A stretch of 36,305 nt of DNA from Rhodospirillales bacterium (GCA_030744625.1 JASLQF010000036.1:1-36305); one strand, 5' to 3'; positions 25,568 through 33,910 are shown, counted from the stretch's first letter. Program-made: numbers and translations. Notes: generated from the sequence alone by a model not told the origin.

Positions 25568-26416
25568 TTATTTTTTCTTTATGTTTCGCGGATGGAAGAG
25601 ACCCCGGACCCGGGATTTTCCGGTTCCCGGGCTGGTGCAGCTTTTCAGTCTGCTGATGCCGGTGTTGAGATTCACTTTCGCGCTACAGCCATTTAGTTGG
25701 TTGTCATCACGAGACAATTTAACCGATCCGGTGAGGGTCGCGATACCACTTTCCACGTCATAGACGCCGCGGTCCGCGGTGATCGTGTCCTGCTCGGCGA
25801 CGATGTGCACGTTGTCGAAAGCGTCGACCCGGTAAATCTTCGTCTTGCCATCCTTGTTTTTTCGCAAATGGGCGCTGAGCACGTCGGCGCGCAGCCTCTT
25901 GGCGTCGCGCACCGCGTAGGCGTTGCCGCGGGCCACCACCATTTGCTTGGTTTCCCAATATTCGAGCTGGCGGTCGGCGGTCACTTCGTCCTCGGCGGTG
26001 ACGAAGCGCACCTTGCGGCCCTTGAGAACCAGGATGGCGTTGTCGATGTCATAGATTGCCGTGTCGCCGAAGGCCGTCTCGCCGGGGGACGAAATCTTCA
26101 CGTTGCCCTCCGCGTCCAGCCGCCAGATGTCTGAACCGCCGCCCGGTTTTTCCCGATAATAGGCACGCAGCACGTCCGCCGTAACCTCGACCTCGCCGCG
26201 TATGGCCCGCGCATTGCCCCGCGCCGTAAACAGCTTGCGTTCCTGTTCCCATTCTATGCCCTCGTCGGCGAAAACCTCCATCGGTGATTCCGAGCTTGCG
26301 CCGCCAATGTTGAGGCTTTGCGTCCACGCGCTCCCTGGAAACCCAACGATGAGCGCCAGCACCAGGACCGTCCATGGGACGACGCCCAGTGCCGCTCGGC
26401 CGGTGCGATTCATCAC
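25568..26416 (-). CDS. lptA: LPS transport periplasmic protein LptA
   Basis: LptA forms the beta-jellyroll bridge carrying LPS across the periplasm. It has 282 residues. A signal peptide spans about residues 1-33. The OstA-like domain repeats follow, for example [28 protein letters not shown] and [26 protein letters not shown]. It is longer than the E. coli protein (about 185), as is common in alphaproteobacteria. The tail ends in a basic NIKKK. The ATG at 26416 overlaps the lptC TGA. Confidence 0.92.
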   Translation of the reverse strand: MMNRTGRAALGVVPWTVLVLALIVGFPGSAWTQSLNIGGASSESPMEVFADEGIEWEQERKLFTARGNARAIRGEVEVTADVLRAYYREKPGGGSDIWRLDAEGNVKISSPGETAFGDTAIYDIDNAILVLKGRKVRFVTAEDEVTADRQLEYWETKQMVVARGNAYAVRDAKRLRADVLSAHLRKNKDGKTKIYRVDAFDNVHIVAEQDTITADRGVYDVESGIATLTGSVKLSRDDNQLNGCSAKVNLNTGISRLKSCTSPGTGKSRVRGLFHPRNIKKK

Positions 26417-27120
26417 TCGTCCCCATCGATACCGGGGAAGAGAACCAGCTTGCTCTTACCGGTGAAGTGGATGATCTTGCCTTTGTTCTCGAGGTCGAAC
26501 CCCTCGGCCACCAACTCGCCGAACGGGCCGTGCCCGCGCACCGGGTCGGTTCCGGAGGCGGCGCCTTGGATGAAATCTATGCGTGCCTTCGCCGTGCGGA
26601 TCTCATAGCCCGAATCATGGAACAGATTGACCGCTCCGACCAACTCCAGGGTGCGCGTCTCGCGGCTGTAAATGCCTGTCTCCGCGGTCAGCACGAGCCA
26701 TGTGCCGTCATCCAGCATCATGTCCGCCTTGGGCATTTCCAGTTCCACCTTCGCCGTGCCCTTGACCAGGTTCTTGGCGAGATCCGCGGTGATCGCAAAC
26801 GGTTGGGCGTTCTTGTCGGTGCCCATGAAGCGGGCATTGATCATGGCGGGATCTTCCGTGTCGCGGTCCTTCAGCGCGGAAAACCCGATACGGAAACGGT
26901 CGTCCTTCGTCTGCAGATGCGGCCATGCCCCGATGAGGATGACGAGCACCACCGCGACCGCGGGAAGCAGCACCTTCATCAGGTTGACGAAACGGCTGTA
27001 GCCGGCGATCCGGTTGCGTACCGCGGCGGCGCGGCGGCCCAAATGCCTGGCCCTGCTGTCGTGCGGGATGGGCGGCGTGATGGCGCCGGCGGGAGTCTGG
27101 GCGTCGGATGTTGCGGACAC
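26413..27120 (-). CDS. lptC: LPS export protein LptC
   Basis: LptC is a bitopic inner-membrane protein that receives LPS from LptBFG and passes it to LptA. It has 235 residues. One transmembrane segment (about residues 46-66, VLLPAVAVVLVILIGAW) is followed by the periplasmic domain. The domain has MINARFMGTDKNAQPFAITAD and later TGIYSRETRTLELVG, both family-like. The start is GTG at 27120 with a weak ribosome-binding site. A long palindrome lies just upstream. The 3' end overlaps lptA by 4 bases. Confidence 0.92.
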   Translation of the reverse strand: MSATSDAQTPAGAITPPIPHDSRARHLGRRAAAVRNRIAGYSRFVNLMKVLLPAVAVVLVILIGAWPHLQTKDDRFRIGFSALKDRDTEDPAMINARFMGTDKNAQPFAITADLAKNLVKGTAKVELEMPKADMMLDDGTWLVLTAETGIYSRETRTLELVGAVNLFHDSGYEIRTAKARIDFIQGAASGTDPVRGHGPFGELVAEGFDLENKGKIIHFTGKSKLVLFPGIDGDE

Positions 27121-27133
27121 GGCGCAGGCTCGA

Positions 27134-27190
27134 CCTTAGTGGATATAATCTAACATATGGATCCCATAGGTTAGATTATATCCACTTAGG
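27134..27190. repeat. 57-bp near-perfect palindrome between kdsD and lptC
   Basis: The arms GTGGATATAATCTAAC (27139-27154) and GTTAGATTATATCCAC (27170-27185) are perfect 16-bp reverse complements. Inside, TATGG (27156-27160) and CCATA (27164-27168) pair around a three-base ATC. The only internal mismatch is A155/G169. Outside, CCT-A/T-AGG extends it with one mismatch. The kdsD TAA stop (27186-27188) is inside the right edge and the lptC GTG is 14 bases past the left edge. The AT-rich arms contrast with the GC-rich genes. Confidence 0.9.
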
Positions 27191-28187
27191 CGACGCCCGC
27201 GCGCAGGCAATCGTGGATGTGCAGGATGCCCACGGGAGGGCCACCGTCGACCACGAACAGGTTGGTGACGGCGCGCTCGTTCATCGCCCTCACGGCCTCG
27301 CTGGCCAGGGCCTGCGAGGCGATGGTGTGGGGATGGCGGCTCATCACCTCGGCGGCCTTGCGGGCAAGCAGCTCGGGGCTCATGTGCCGGCGCAGGTCGC
27401 CGTCGGTGACGATTCCCTCGAGGCGGCCGGAGCCGTCGACGATGCCGACGCACCCGAAACGTTTGGCGGTCATCACGAGAAGTGCGTCGGCCATGGTGGT
27501 ATCGCCGTCGACCAGTGGAAGCTCTTCCTCGCCGTGCATGATGTCGGCGACCTTGAGCAGCCGGCGGGCCAATTTGCCACCGGGGTGCAGCTCTTGGAAG
27601 TTGTCCGCCGAAAACCCCTTGCGCTCGAGCAGGGCGACGGCGATGGCGTCGCCGAGCGCCAGCATGACGGTTGTCGAGGTGGTCGGGGCAAGACCGAGCG
27701 GGCAGGCCTCGTCGTTCTCGGGAATGATCAGGGCGACGCTGGCCGCCTCGGCGAGCGCGCTGTCGGGCTTGCCGGTAATGGCGACGAGGGGAATCTCGAA
27801 GCGTTTGGCGTAAGCCACGATATCCGCCATCTCCTCGGTTTCGCCGGAATTCGACAGGGCGAGCACGGCGTCGTCCTCGGTGATCATGCCCAGGTCGCCG
27901 TGGCTCGCTTCGGCCGGGTGCACGAACAGCGCCGGCGTCCCGGTCGAGGCCAGGGTGGCGGCGATCTTGCGGGCCACGTGGCCACTTTTGCCGATGCCGG
28001 CGACGACGACTCGGCCCTTGGCCCCGCCCATAAGGTCGAGAGCCGCGACGAAGCGCTCGCCGAGACTGCGCGCCAAGGCTTCCAGCCCCGCCATTTCCAG
28101 GCGCAGAACCCTCCTGGCGGAATCGAGATCGGCCTCGGCGCCGGCGTCGTCCGTTGGCGGCACGGCCTTGTCAGGACTTACATTCAT
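27186..28187 (-). CDS. kdsD: Arabinose-5-phosphate isomerase (KpsF/GutQ family)
   Basis: KdsD converts ribulose-5-phosphate to arabinose-5-phosphate, the first step of KDO synthesis for LPS. The SIS domain carries GKSGHVARKIAATLASTGTPALFVHPAEASHGDLGMI and SNSGETEEM. Two CBS domains follow at the C-terminus (HGEEELPLVDGDTTMADALLVMT and PHTIASQALASEAVRAMNE). From ATG 28187 the protein is about 333 residues, close to the family's usual 320-330. The open frame runs to a GTG at 28247, so a longer form is possible. The kdsD-lptC-lptA-lptB order links KDO supply with LPS export. Confidence 0.94.
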   Translation of the reverse strand: MNVSPDKAVPPTDDAGAEADLDSARRVLRLEMAGLEALARSLGERFVAALDLMGGAKGRVVVAGIGKSGHVARKIAATLASTGTPALFVHPAEASHGDLGMITEDDAVLALSNSGETEEMADIVAYAKRFEIPLVAITGKPDSALAEAASVALIIPENDEACPLGLAPTTSTTVMLALGDAIAVALLERKGFSADNFQELHPGGKLARRLLKVADIMHGEEELPLVDGDTTMADALLVMTAKRFGCVGIVDGSGRLEGIVTDGDLRRHMSPELLARKAAEVMSRHPHTIASQALASEAVRAMNERAVTNLFVVDGGPPVGILHIHDCLRAGVA

Positions 28188-28367
28188 CGGCGATCGCGCT
28201 TTGCTTCCCGCCCCGGGTCCTGGCGTGGCCCGGAAGCTTTGCCACACTCAACATATAGTGAGGCTGAAGGATGATTACCCCTTCCGTAGCCTTCGAAGTA
28301 TGCGCCGGAAGCGGCGATTCGTCAACAAAACCAATATTTTCAAGGAAAGCGGGTGGCTGCCGCCGGA

Positions 28368-28994
28368 TCAATGGGAGAAGACATCGGGATCGCTCCAGCC
28401 TCCGGCATCGAGGCGCGCGCGCGTCGGCAGGAACCGGAAACAGGCGTCGGCCAATTCGGTTCGCGACTCGCGCGCCAGCATGTGGTCGAGCTTATCGCGT
28501 AGCGCGTGAAGGTGAATCACGTCGGCGGCAGCGTACTTCTTCTGCGCCGCCGACAGGTTTTCGGCACCCCAGTCCGAGGACTGCTGGTTCTTATCCAATT
28601 CAACCCCCAGAAGCTCCCGGCACAAGTCCCGCAGCCCGTGGCGATCGGTATAGGTTCGCGTCAACCTGGAGGCGACCTTGGTGCAATAGATCGGCTTGCA
28701 GGCGATGCCGAGATAGCGCTCGATGACGGCCAAATCGAAACGCGCGTAATGGAATAACTTGGTGACACGATCATCGGCGAGCACGGCCTTGAGGTTGGGA
28801 GCATCGTAGGAAGCGCCCGTGAACCGCACCAGATGGCAGATGCGGTCGCCGGACGTCAGTTGCAGGAGGCACAGCCGGTCGCGGGCCGGATTGAGCCCCA
28901 GGGTCTCCGTATCGACGGCAATACTGGTACCGAAGTCGAGGCCCTTGGGGAGATCTCCCTGGTGCAGCTCAATGGTATGTTTCTTGGCTTTCAA
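28368..28994 (-). CDS. Ribonuclease D-type 3'-5' exonuclease (single domain)
   Basis: A DEDDy-type exoribonuclease of 208 residues, probably acting on tRNA or other stable RNA 3' ends. Exo I is AVDTETLGLNPARDRLCLLQL. Exo II includes FHYARFDLAVIERYL. Exo III is KYAAADVIHLHAL with the Tyr-x3-Asp. HRDC domains are absent, so this is the short alphaproteobacterial form rather than classical Rnd (about 375 residues). The start is probably TTG at 28994 with GGAGAG upstream. A tRNA-Leu gene ends its transcript side 35 bases upstream on the same strand. Confidence 0.9.
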   Translation of the reverse strand: MKAKKHTIELHQGDLPKGLDFGTSIAVDTETLGLNPARDRLCLLQLTSGDRICHLVRFTGASYDAPNLKAVLADDRVTKLFHYARFDLAVIERYLGIACKPIYCTKVASRLTRTYTDRHGLRDLCRELLGVELDKNQQSSDWGAENLSAAQKKYAAADVIHLHALRDKLDHMLARESRTELADACFRFLPTRARLDAGGWSDPDVFSH

Positions 28995-29029
28995 GCGGCA
29001 CGCTCTCCACTAGAATTTACACGGGAGAA

Positions 29030-29116
29030 TGGTGCCCAGGAGAAGACTCGAACTTCCACGACCTTGCGGCCACAGGTACCTGAAACCTGCGCGTCTACCA
29101 ATTCCGCCACCTGGGC
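29030..29116 (-). tRNA. tRNA-Leu (anticodon CAG)
   Basis: An 87-base class II tRNA with encoded CCA, read on the minus strand. The acceptor GCCCAGG pairs with CCTGGGC. The D arm contains GGCGGAATTGGTAGACGC. The anticodon stem CAGGT/ACCTG encloses TTCAGGT, giving anticodon CAG (leucine, CUG). A long variable arm (GTGGCCGCAAGGTCGT) is typical of tRNA-Leu. The T loop is TTCGAGT. Confidence 0.96.
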
Positions 29117-29335
29117 ACCGAGGAAAAATGTCTGTCCCGGTTCGTCGGCACGCCGAGTCGTACCCATGCCTTCCCGTTCCTGTCAACCGGGATTCGCGGC
29201 GCCGGGAAGCCGCCCGGGCGGCTCAACGGTTGACGCCGTTCGCCGGGGCATTGTAAGCCAAGGGTCCCGCCTGCCCCGGCGCCGCGTGTCGGGCGCGACC
29301 CTGGGGGGGACGGTTTCAAGGAATGGGAGGCCGCC

Positions 29336-30349
29336 ATGAATCCTCGTGTCGTCACCGTGTTCGGTGGATCTGGGTTCCTTGGGCGCCACCTGGTCAAGCG
29401 CCTGGCGGCGGAGGGTGCCATCGTCCGCGTGGCGGTGCGCGATCCGGAAGGCACCAACTATCTCAAGCCGCTGGGCGACGTCGGCCAGATCGTCCCCTGG
29501 CCGGCCGACGTTACGGATCGGGCGCTGGTCGGGGCGGCGGTGGCCGGGGCCGATACGGTGGTCAATCTCGTCGGCATCCTGTTCGAAAGGGGCCGGAGCA
29601 CGTTTCAGCGCGTCCACGTGGAAGGCGCCGCCAACGTGGCCGCCGCCGCCAAGGAAGCCGGGGCGCGGCGCCTCGTGCAGGTCTCGGCGCTGGGCGCCGA
29701 CGCGAACTCCCCCGCCGATTATGGCCGCACCAAGGCGGCCGGAGAGGTGGCGGCGCTGGACGCCTTCCCGGACGCCACCGTCGTTAGGCCCAGCGTCGTC
29801 TTCGGATCCGAGGACAAATTCTTCAATCTGTTTGCCGGGATGGCGCGCCTGTTACCGGTCCTGCCGGTGTTCGGGTGCCCCACCATTCCCAAGGTCTCGC
29901 TGTTCGGCGAGGATGGGCTCGTCAAGGTGGACCTCTACGGTAACGGTGGCACCAAGTTCCAGCCCGTCTACGCGGGCGACGTCGCCGACGCCATCATGGG
30001 GGCGCTGAGTGCCGACGACAGCAAGGGACGGACCTTTGAGCTGGGCGGTCCACGGGTGTACAGCTTCAAGGAGATCATGGAACTCATGCTGGCCACCATC
30101 GGGCGCCGGCGCCTGCTCGTCCCGTGGCCCTTCGCCATCGCCAATATCCAGGCATGGTTCCTGGAATTGGCGCCGGTGCCGCTGCTGACGCGCGATCAGC
30201 TGAGACTTTTGCAACGGGACAACGTTGTGAGCGCCGGGGCCTTGACCCTCGCCGATCTGGGAATCGAAGCGGCGGCGGCGGAAGCGATCCTGCCCACTTA
30301 TCTTCACGTTTACCAGCATGCCGGCGAGCGCGTCCCGCGCACCGCCTAG
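29336..30349 (+). CDS. Complex I NDUFA9-like NAD(P)-binding protein
   Basis: An atypical short-chain dehydrogenase of 337 residues, related to the 39-kDa NDUFA9 accessory subunit of respiratory complex I. The Rossmann motif is VFGGSGFLGRHLVKRL at residues 8-23. NLVGILFERGRSTFQRVHVEGA and RPSVVFGSEDKFFNLFA are family hallmarks. The classical SDR Tyr-x3-Lys appears as YGRTK, but catalysis is not established for this family. In alphaproteobacteria it is encoded away from the nuo operon, as here. GGGAGG precedes ATG 29336. It is convergent with a MarR gene. Confidence 0.9.
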   Translation: MNPRVVTVFGGSGFLGRHLVKRLAAEGAIVRVAVRDPEGTNYLKPLGDVGQIVPWPADVTDRALVGAAVAGADTVVNLVGILFERGRSTFQRVHVEGAANVAAAAKEAGARRLVQVSALGADANSPADYGRTKAAGEVAALDAFPDATVVRPSVVFGSEDKFFNLFAGMARLLPVLPVFGCPTIPKVSLFGEDGLVKVDLYGNGGTKFQPVYAGDVADAIMGALSADDSKGRTFELGGPRVYSFKEIMELMLATIGRRRLLVPWPFAIANIQAWFLELAPVPLLTRDQLRLLQRDNVVSAGALTLADLGIEAAAAEAILPTYLHVYQHAGERVPRTA

Positions 30350-30386
30350 CCGGACCGAGGGATGAACGAAAGCGGAGGGTGCGTCT

Positions 30387-30740
30387 TCAGGCGTCCTGCA
30401 ACGCGTGGCCGGCGCTGAGGATCAACTCGCCGAACTCCCTCAGGAAGACCGAGCCGCGCACGGTGCGCTGGATGAGAACGCTACGGCGGTCGTTTTCGTC
30501 CACCTTGCGCCTCACGAACTCCAGGGAACTCAAGCGGTCGATCGCCCTCGTGATGGCGGGCTTGGATACCCTCAATTTCTCCGCCATGCCGCGCACGGTG
30601 TGCGGGGGCGGGGTCAGATAAACGTTGAGGAGCAATGCCATCTGGCGCGCCGTCAGATCGGGAGCCGCGAGGCGTACGCTGGAGACCACGGTCCGCCGCC
30701 AAAGGTCGAGCGCCTGAATCTCGTTCATATCGGTCATCAT
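30387..30740 (-). CDS. MarR family transcriptional regulator
   Basis: A small DNA-binding protein of about 117 residues with a winged helix. LTARQMALLLNVYLTPPPHTVRGMAEKLRVSKPAITRAIDRLSSLEFVRRK is the HTH. ENDRRSVLIQRTVRG is the wing. This matches the MarR superfamily, though the helices flanking the HTH are short. Start choice is uncertain: two ATGs are adjacent (30740, 30737) and another lies at 30764. The ATG-proximal GGAAC favours 30740. It is divergent from the GST gene across an AT-rich region, so that gene or itself is a likely target. Confidence 0.82.
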   Translation of the reverse strand: MMTDMNEIQALDLWRRTVVSSVRLAAPDLTARQMALLLNVYLTPPPHTVRGMAEKLRVSKPAITRAIDRLSSLEFVRRKVDENDRRSVLIQRTVRGSVFLREFGELILSAGHALQDA

Positions 30741-30763
30741 TACTGATTCGTTCCGTATTGACA

Positions 30764-30845
30764 TGGCAATATTCGACGCGATTCGCATGAAACAGCGCCG
30801 AGATAATTTCGCTAGCGTAACTAATTTTCGCCTAGTTGGCAATAT
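30764..30845. promoter_or_regulatory. Divergent control region with a 9-bp direct repeat
   Basis: TGGCAATAT occurs at 30764-30772 and again at 30837-30845 in the AT-rich gap between the MarR and GST genes. A short inverted repeat AACTA/TAGTT (about 30819-30837) lies just before the second copy. These are plausible sites for the adjacent MarR protein, but chance occurrence cannot be excluded. Confidence 0.3.
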
Positions 30846-30969
30846 CTGCGACCTTGATTTGGATATGCTCGCGGGATGGGAACCGCGCCCCGCCCCGCCG
30901 GTGATTTGATATGGTTCAAGTGCGCCACCGCCGGCCGTTAAGTGCCGGTCCCGGACAAAGGAGGTCACC

Positions 30970-31596
30970 ATGGACGCCCTGACCCTGGTCATCGGCAGCA
31001 AAAACCTGTCGTCGTGGTCCCTGCGCGCCTGGTTGGCGCTGAAGCGCGCCGGGGCCGATTTCGCCGAGCACGTCATACCCCTCGATCGTTCCGACACGCG
31101 GGCGGCGCTCGATGCCCGGACGCCAAGCGGCAAGGTGCCGGTGCTGCGCCACGGCGAGACGATCATCTGGGAGTCGCTGGCCATCTGCGAGTACGTGGCC
31201 GAACTCTTCCCCGAGGCGCGACTGTGGCCGGAGGACGCGGCGGCGCGGGCCACGGCGCGGGCGGTGAGCGCCGAGATGCACGCCGGGTTCGTGGCGCTAC
31301 GCACTTATAGGCCCCTCAACATGCGCGACCGCCGGCCGGCCGAGGGCTTCGCGCCCGGCGTCACCGAGGACGTCGCCCGCGTCCTCGCCGTGTGGGCGCA
31401 CTGCCGCGATCGTTTCGGTGGCGCTCCATTCCTGTTCGGCGACTTCACCCTGGCCGACGCCATGTTCGCGCCGGTGGTTTCGCGCTTCCGCACCTATGGC
31501 GTGGCGCTGGAGGGCGCCGACAGGGACTATGCCGACGCCGTATGGGAGCTTCCCGAGATGCAGGAGTGGGCGGCAGCCGCGGCAGCCGAACCGTGA
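30970..31596 (+). CDS. Glutathione S-transferase family protein
   Basis: A two-domain GST of 208 residues. The thioredoxin-like N-terminal domain starts LVIGSKNLSSWSLRAWLALK. SGKVPVLRHGETIIWESLAICEYVAE contains the cis-proline Val-Pro and the Glu-Ser glutathione contacts. The helical C-terminal domain carries FLFGDFTLADAMFAPVVSRF, the N-capping motif. The catalytic residue is likely Ser near residues 14-16, though class is unclear. AAAGGAGGT is ideally placed before the ATG. It is divergent from a MarR gene and convergent with the TAXI gene. Confidence 0.92.
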   Translation: MDALTLVIGSKNLSSWSLRAWLALKRAGADFAEHVIPLDRSDTRAALDARTPSGKVPVLRHGETIIWESLAICEYVAELFPEARLWPEDAAARATARAVSAEMHAGFVALRTYRPLNMRDRRPAEGFAPGVTEDVARVLAVWAHCRDRFGGAPFLFGDFTLADAMFAPVVSRFRTYGVALEGADRDYADAVWELPEMQEWAAAAAAEP

Positions 31597-31610
31597 TCCG
31601 GGCGGAACCG

Positions 31611-32657
31611 CTACTCCAGGGGTGCCCGCGTCAGGCCCGCTTCCTCGTAATAGCGTAGCGCCCCCGGATGGATGGGGATGGCGACGCCGTTGAGCGCCTT
31701 TTTCACTTGGATGCGCCTTCCCTGCGCATGGCCGCCGTCGAGCACGCGGCGGCTTCTCGGATGCCACAGGGCCCGCGTCATCCCATAGACGAGATCGGCG
31801 TTCACCTCGAGGCGCGTCACCCACAGGGCGCCGACGCTTAAGGTGGCCACCGCGCCGATCCCCTTGTAGGTGCCTTCCGCGATGACGTCCTCGGCGAAGA
31901 AGGGATGTTCCTCGCGGATGGCCACGACGGCTTTGCCGGCGATCGGCAGAAGGCGGATTCCCCCGGTTTCCGCAAGCACGGCAACGGCGTTCACGGGAAG
32001 CCCGCCGAACATGAAATAGGCGTCGATCTTGCCGGCGCGCAGCAGGTCGCTGGCCTTGCCCACCTTGTAATGAGAGGACTTGACGCCTGCCTCCTTGAGA
32101 CCGTGGGCGGCGAGGATGATATGGGCGCCAACCAGCGTTCCCGATCCCTTTTCGCCGAGGTTCACGCGCTTTCCCTTGAGCCCGGCCACTTCCCAAATTT
32201 CAGAATCGCGGCGCACCACCAGATGCACCATCTCGGGAAACAGATTGGCGATGGCCCTGAGATTGCCGAAGCGCCCCTGTTTGGCCAGGACGCCCTTGCC
32301 GAAATAGGCGAAATAGGCGATGTCGGCCTGGGTGAGCGCGGTCTCGAGTTCGCCCCCGCCGACGGCGATCACGTTCTCGACGGAACCCTGGGTCGACTGG
32401 GTGACGGCGATGAGCCCGGGGACGCCGCAGCTGCCGCCGGCCTCGCAGGAGCGCGATCCCGGCGGGCTGCTGATGGCGTTGGCGATGAGGCCGCCAATGG
32501 GGAAGTAGGTGCCGCCGATGGCGCCGGTGCCGATGCGCAGGAACTTGCTCTCCTGCGCCGCCACGGGATGGGCGAAGGCAAGGGAGAGCAGCAGGGCGGC
32601 CGCCATGCCGGCCAAGCGGCGATGGAGCTTGGCGGGGATGTCACGGGGCCTGGCCAT
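31611..32657 (-). CDS. TAXI family TRAP transporter solute-binding protein
   Basis: A periplasmic binding protein of the TAXI class, 348 residues. A signal peptide is at about residues 1-34 (cleavage near VAAQ). LRIGTGAIGGTYFPIGGLIANAI is the classical TAXI start. TQSTQGSVENV and LKGKRVNLGEKGSGT follow, and ITAYF-like YFMFGGLPVNAV is near the middle. TAXI proteins normally work with a fused DctQM permease, but none is beside it here. It lies 39 bases downstream of a MarR gene on the same strand, so it may be in that operon. Confidence 0.9.
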   Translation of the reverse strand: MARPRDIPAKLHRRLAGMAAALLLSLAFAHPVAAQESKFLRIGTGAIGGTYFPIGGLIANAISSPPGSRSCEAGGSCGVPGLIAVTQSTQGSVENVIAVGGGELETALTQADIAYFAYFGKGVLAKQGRFGNLRAIANLFPEMVHLVVRRDSEIWEVAGLKGKRVNLGEKGSGTLVGAHIILAAHGLKEAGVKSSHYKVGKASDLLRAGKIDAYFMFGGLPVNAVAVLAETGGIRLLPIAGKAVVAIREEHPFFAEDVIAEGTYKGIGAVATLSVGALWVTRLEVNADLVYGMTRALWHPRSRRVLDGGHAQGRRIQVKKALNGVAIPIHPGALRYYEEAGLTRAPLE

Positions 32658-32696
32658 TTAGCAATTTCCGCGTAGGGAGTGCCGGGCGCGGCCGAT

Positions 32697-33155
32697 TCAC
32701 GCCGCTTCCAGCTTCTCACGCAACATTCTTAACACCTTGGCCGTGGTACGCAACTCCTGTTCGTCCATGCCGTCGGCCAGTTCCTCGCTGATATCGGCGA
32801 TGTTTTCGGTGAGCCGCCGAACCATGGAGGCGCCTTCCGGCGTCAGGCGCACGAGCTTGGAGCGCCGGTGCGCCGGGTTGTCGGTGAATTCGACGAGGCC
32901 GGCCTCCGCCGCTTCGTCGGCCAGGCGTTGAATGCGCTGGCGGGAAACCGGGCGGGCGCGGGCGATTTGCGGCACGGTCTGCGGCCCCTGCATGTGCAGA
33001 GAGCGCAGGAACCCCCACAGCCCGCCACCCCAGGGGCTCACCGCCCCGATGCGCTTCCCCGCGGAACGCAGGCGGAAAAACGTTCGGCTTACCTCGACGA
33101 CGACATCGAAGAGGGCCGCGCCCTCCCCCGTTCGCCCTGTTCCCGAGTCGCTCAC
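32697..33155 (-). CDS. MarR family transcriptional regulator
   Basis: A winged-helix regulator of about 152 residues. LRSLHMQGPQTVPQIARARPVSRQRIQRLADEAAEAGLVEFTDNPAHRRSKLVRLTPEG covers HTH and wing. Long helices at both ends would form the dimer interface. The GTG at 33155 is preferred over 33197 because GGGAGGGAC lies about 9 bases upstream. The gene is transcribed away from two nested palindromes and a Spy/CpxP-like gene, and toward the TAXI gene. It probably autoregulates and controls the divergent gene. Confidence 0.9.
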   Translation of the reverse strand: MSDSGTGRTGEGAALFDVVVEVSRTFFRLRSAGKRIGAVSPWGGGLWGFLRSLHMQGPQTVPQIARARPVSRQRIQRLADEAAEAGLVEFTDNPAHRRSKLVRLTPEGASMVRRLTENIADISEELADGMDEQELRTTAKVLRMLREKLEAA

Positions 33156-33226
33156 GCCCCGTCCCTCCCCGTTTCGGCGGCCCGTCCTGGCGGCCACAGG
33201 CCCTTGAACATAACGAATAAATTTAC

Positions 33227-33270
33227 TATTGACAATTATAATGTCAATATGACAATCTTATTGTCATATT
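33227..33270. promoter_or_regulatory. Two nested palindromes, probable MarR operators
   Basis: TATTGACA (33227-33234) and TGTCAATA (33242-33249) are 8-bp arms around ATTATAA. Overlapping it, AATATGACAAT (33246-33256) and ATTGTCATATT (33260-33270) are perfect 11-bp arms around CTT. Both share the ATTGTCA/TGACAAT core. TTGACA and TATAAT hexamers appear inside, so promoters probably overlap the sites. The region lies between divergent MarR and Spy-like genes. Confidence 0.75.
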
Positions 33271-33306
33271 TGATAACGTCAACACGCACTGCAAGGAGCT
33301 AAGGCG

Positions 33307-33849
33307 ATGAGACGCACCCACGTAATTGCAATCTCACTCGTATCGGCGGTTTCGGCGGCGGGCCTTACGCACGCCCTCGCCGGACCCAACTGGACACCCC
33401 CGGTCCTGATGGCGGAGGCGGCGCACGGGAACTCTCACGGCTGGACGAGCAGCCATTCCGTCCCCCATCAGCGCGGCTGGTCGCATCGGCCAGGCGGCAA
33501 GGGCCACGGCCGGTTTTGCAGCAGGATCCAGGAGGACGGGCTCGACCACGCCCTTACCGCCATCGAACAGGCCGCAGGATTTACGCCGCCGCAAAACGCC
33601 GCGTGGTCGGAACTCAAGGGCGAAATTCGCGCCGCCGGCGCCTCGATCGAGGATGCTTGCGGCGAAGCGGCCGATTCGGAATCGCCGGCGCCGGCGCCCC
33701 ACCGCCTGGCCCGACTGGAGACCCTGTTGACGGCCGGACTGGCCGGACTGCGGCGCGTGCGCCCTGCCTTCGAACGCCTTTACGCGACGCTTTCGAAGGA
33801 GCAAAAGGCAACCTTCAATAGCCTGATGACCGGGAAGGGACATCACTGA
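33307..33849 (+). CDS. His-rich Spy/CpxP-like (LTXXQ) periplasmic protein
   Basis: An exported protein of 180 residues. The signal peptide covers about 1-26 (cleavage after THALA). A His-rich section follows (HGNSHGWTSSHSVPHQRGWSHR), and the protein ends GKGHH. The C-terminal half is helical, ending LYATLSKEQKATFNSL, which resembles the LTXXQ motif of Spy/CpxP chaperones and metal-resistance sensors. A role in envelope stress or metal binding is inference. AAGGAGCTAAGG precedes ATG. It is divergent from a MarR gene and upstream of an ICMT-like gene, 61 bases away. Confidence 0.75.
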   Translation: MRRTHVIAISLVSAVSAAGLTHALAGPNWTPPVLMAEAAHGNSHGWTSSHSVPHQRGWSHRPGGKGHGRFCSRIQEDGLDHALTAIEQAAGFTPPQNAAWSELKGEIRAAGASIEDACGEAADSESPAPAPHRLARLETLLTAGLAGLRRVRPAFERLYATLSKEQKATFNSLMTGKGHH

Positions 33850-33910
33850 TCCCGCCCTCGGAAATTCGGGGCGCGCCGAAAACGGCCGGTCACGGGAGAC
33901 GGAGAACAAC

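Noticed and set aside
29117-29335. The 219-base gap after tRNA-Leu as a hidden gene
   Set aside because: Frames here are shadows or mix phases, and no start with a ribosome-binding site gives a protein-like product.
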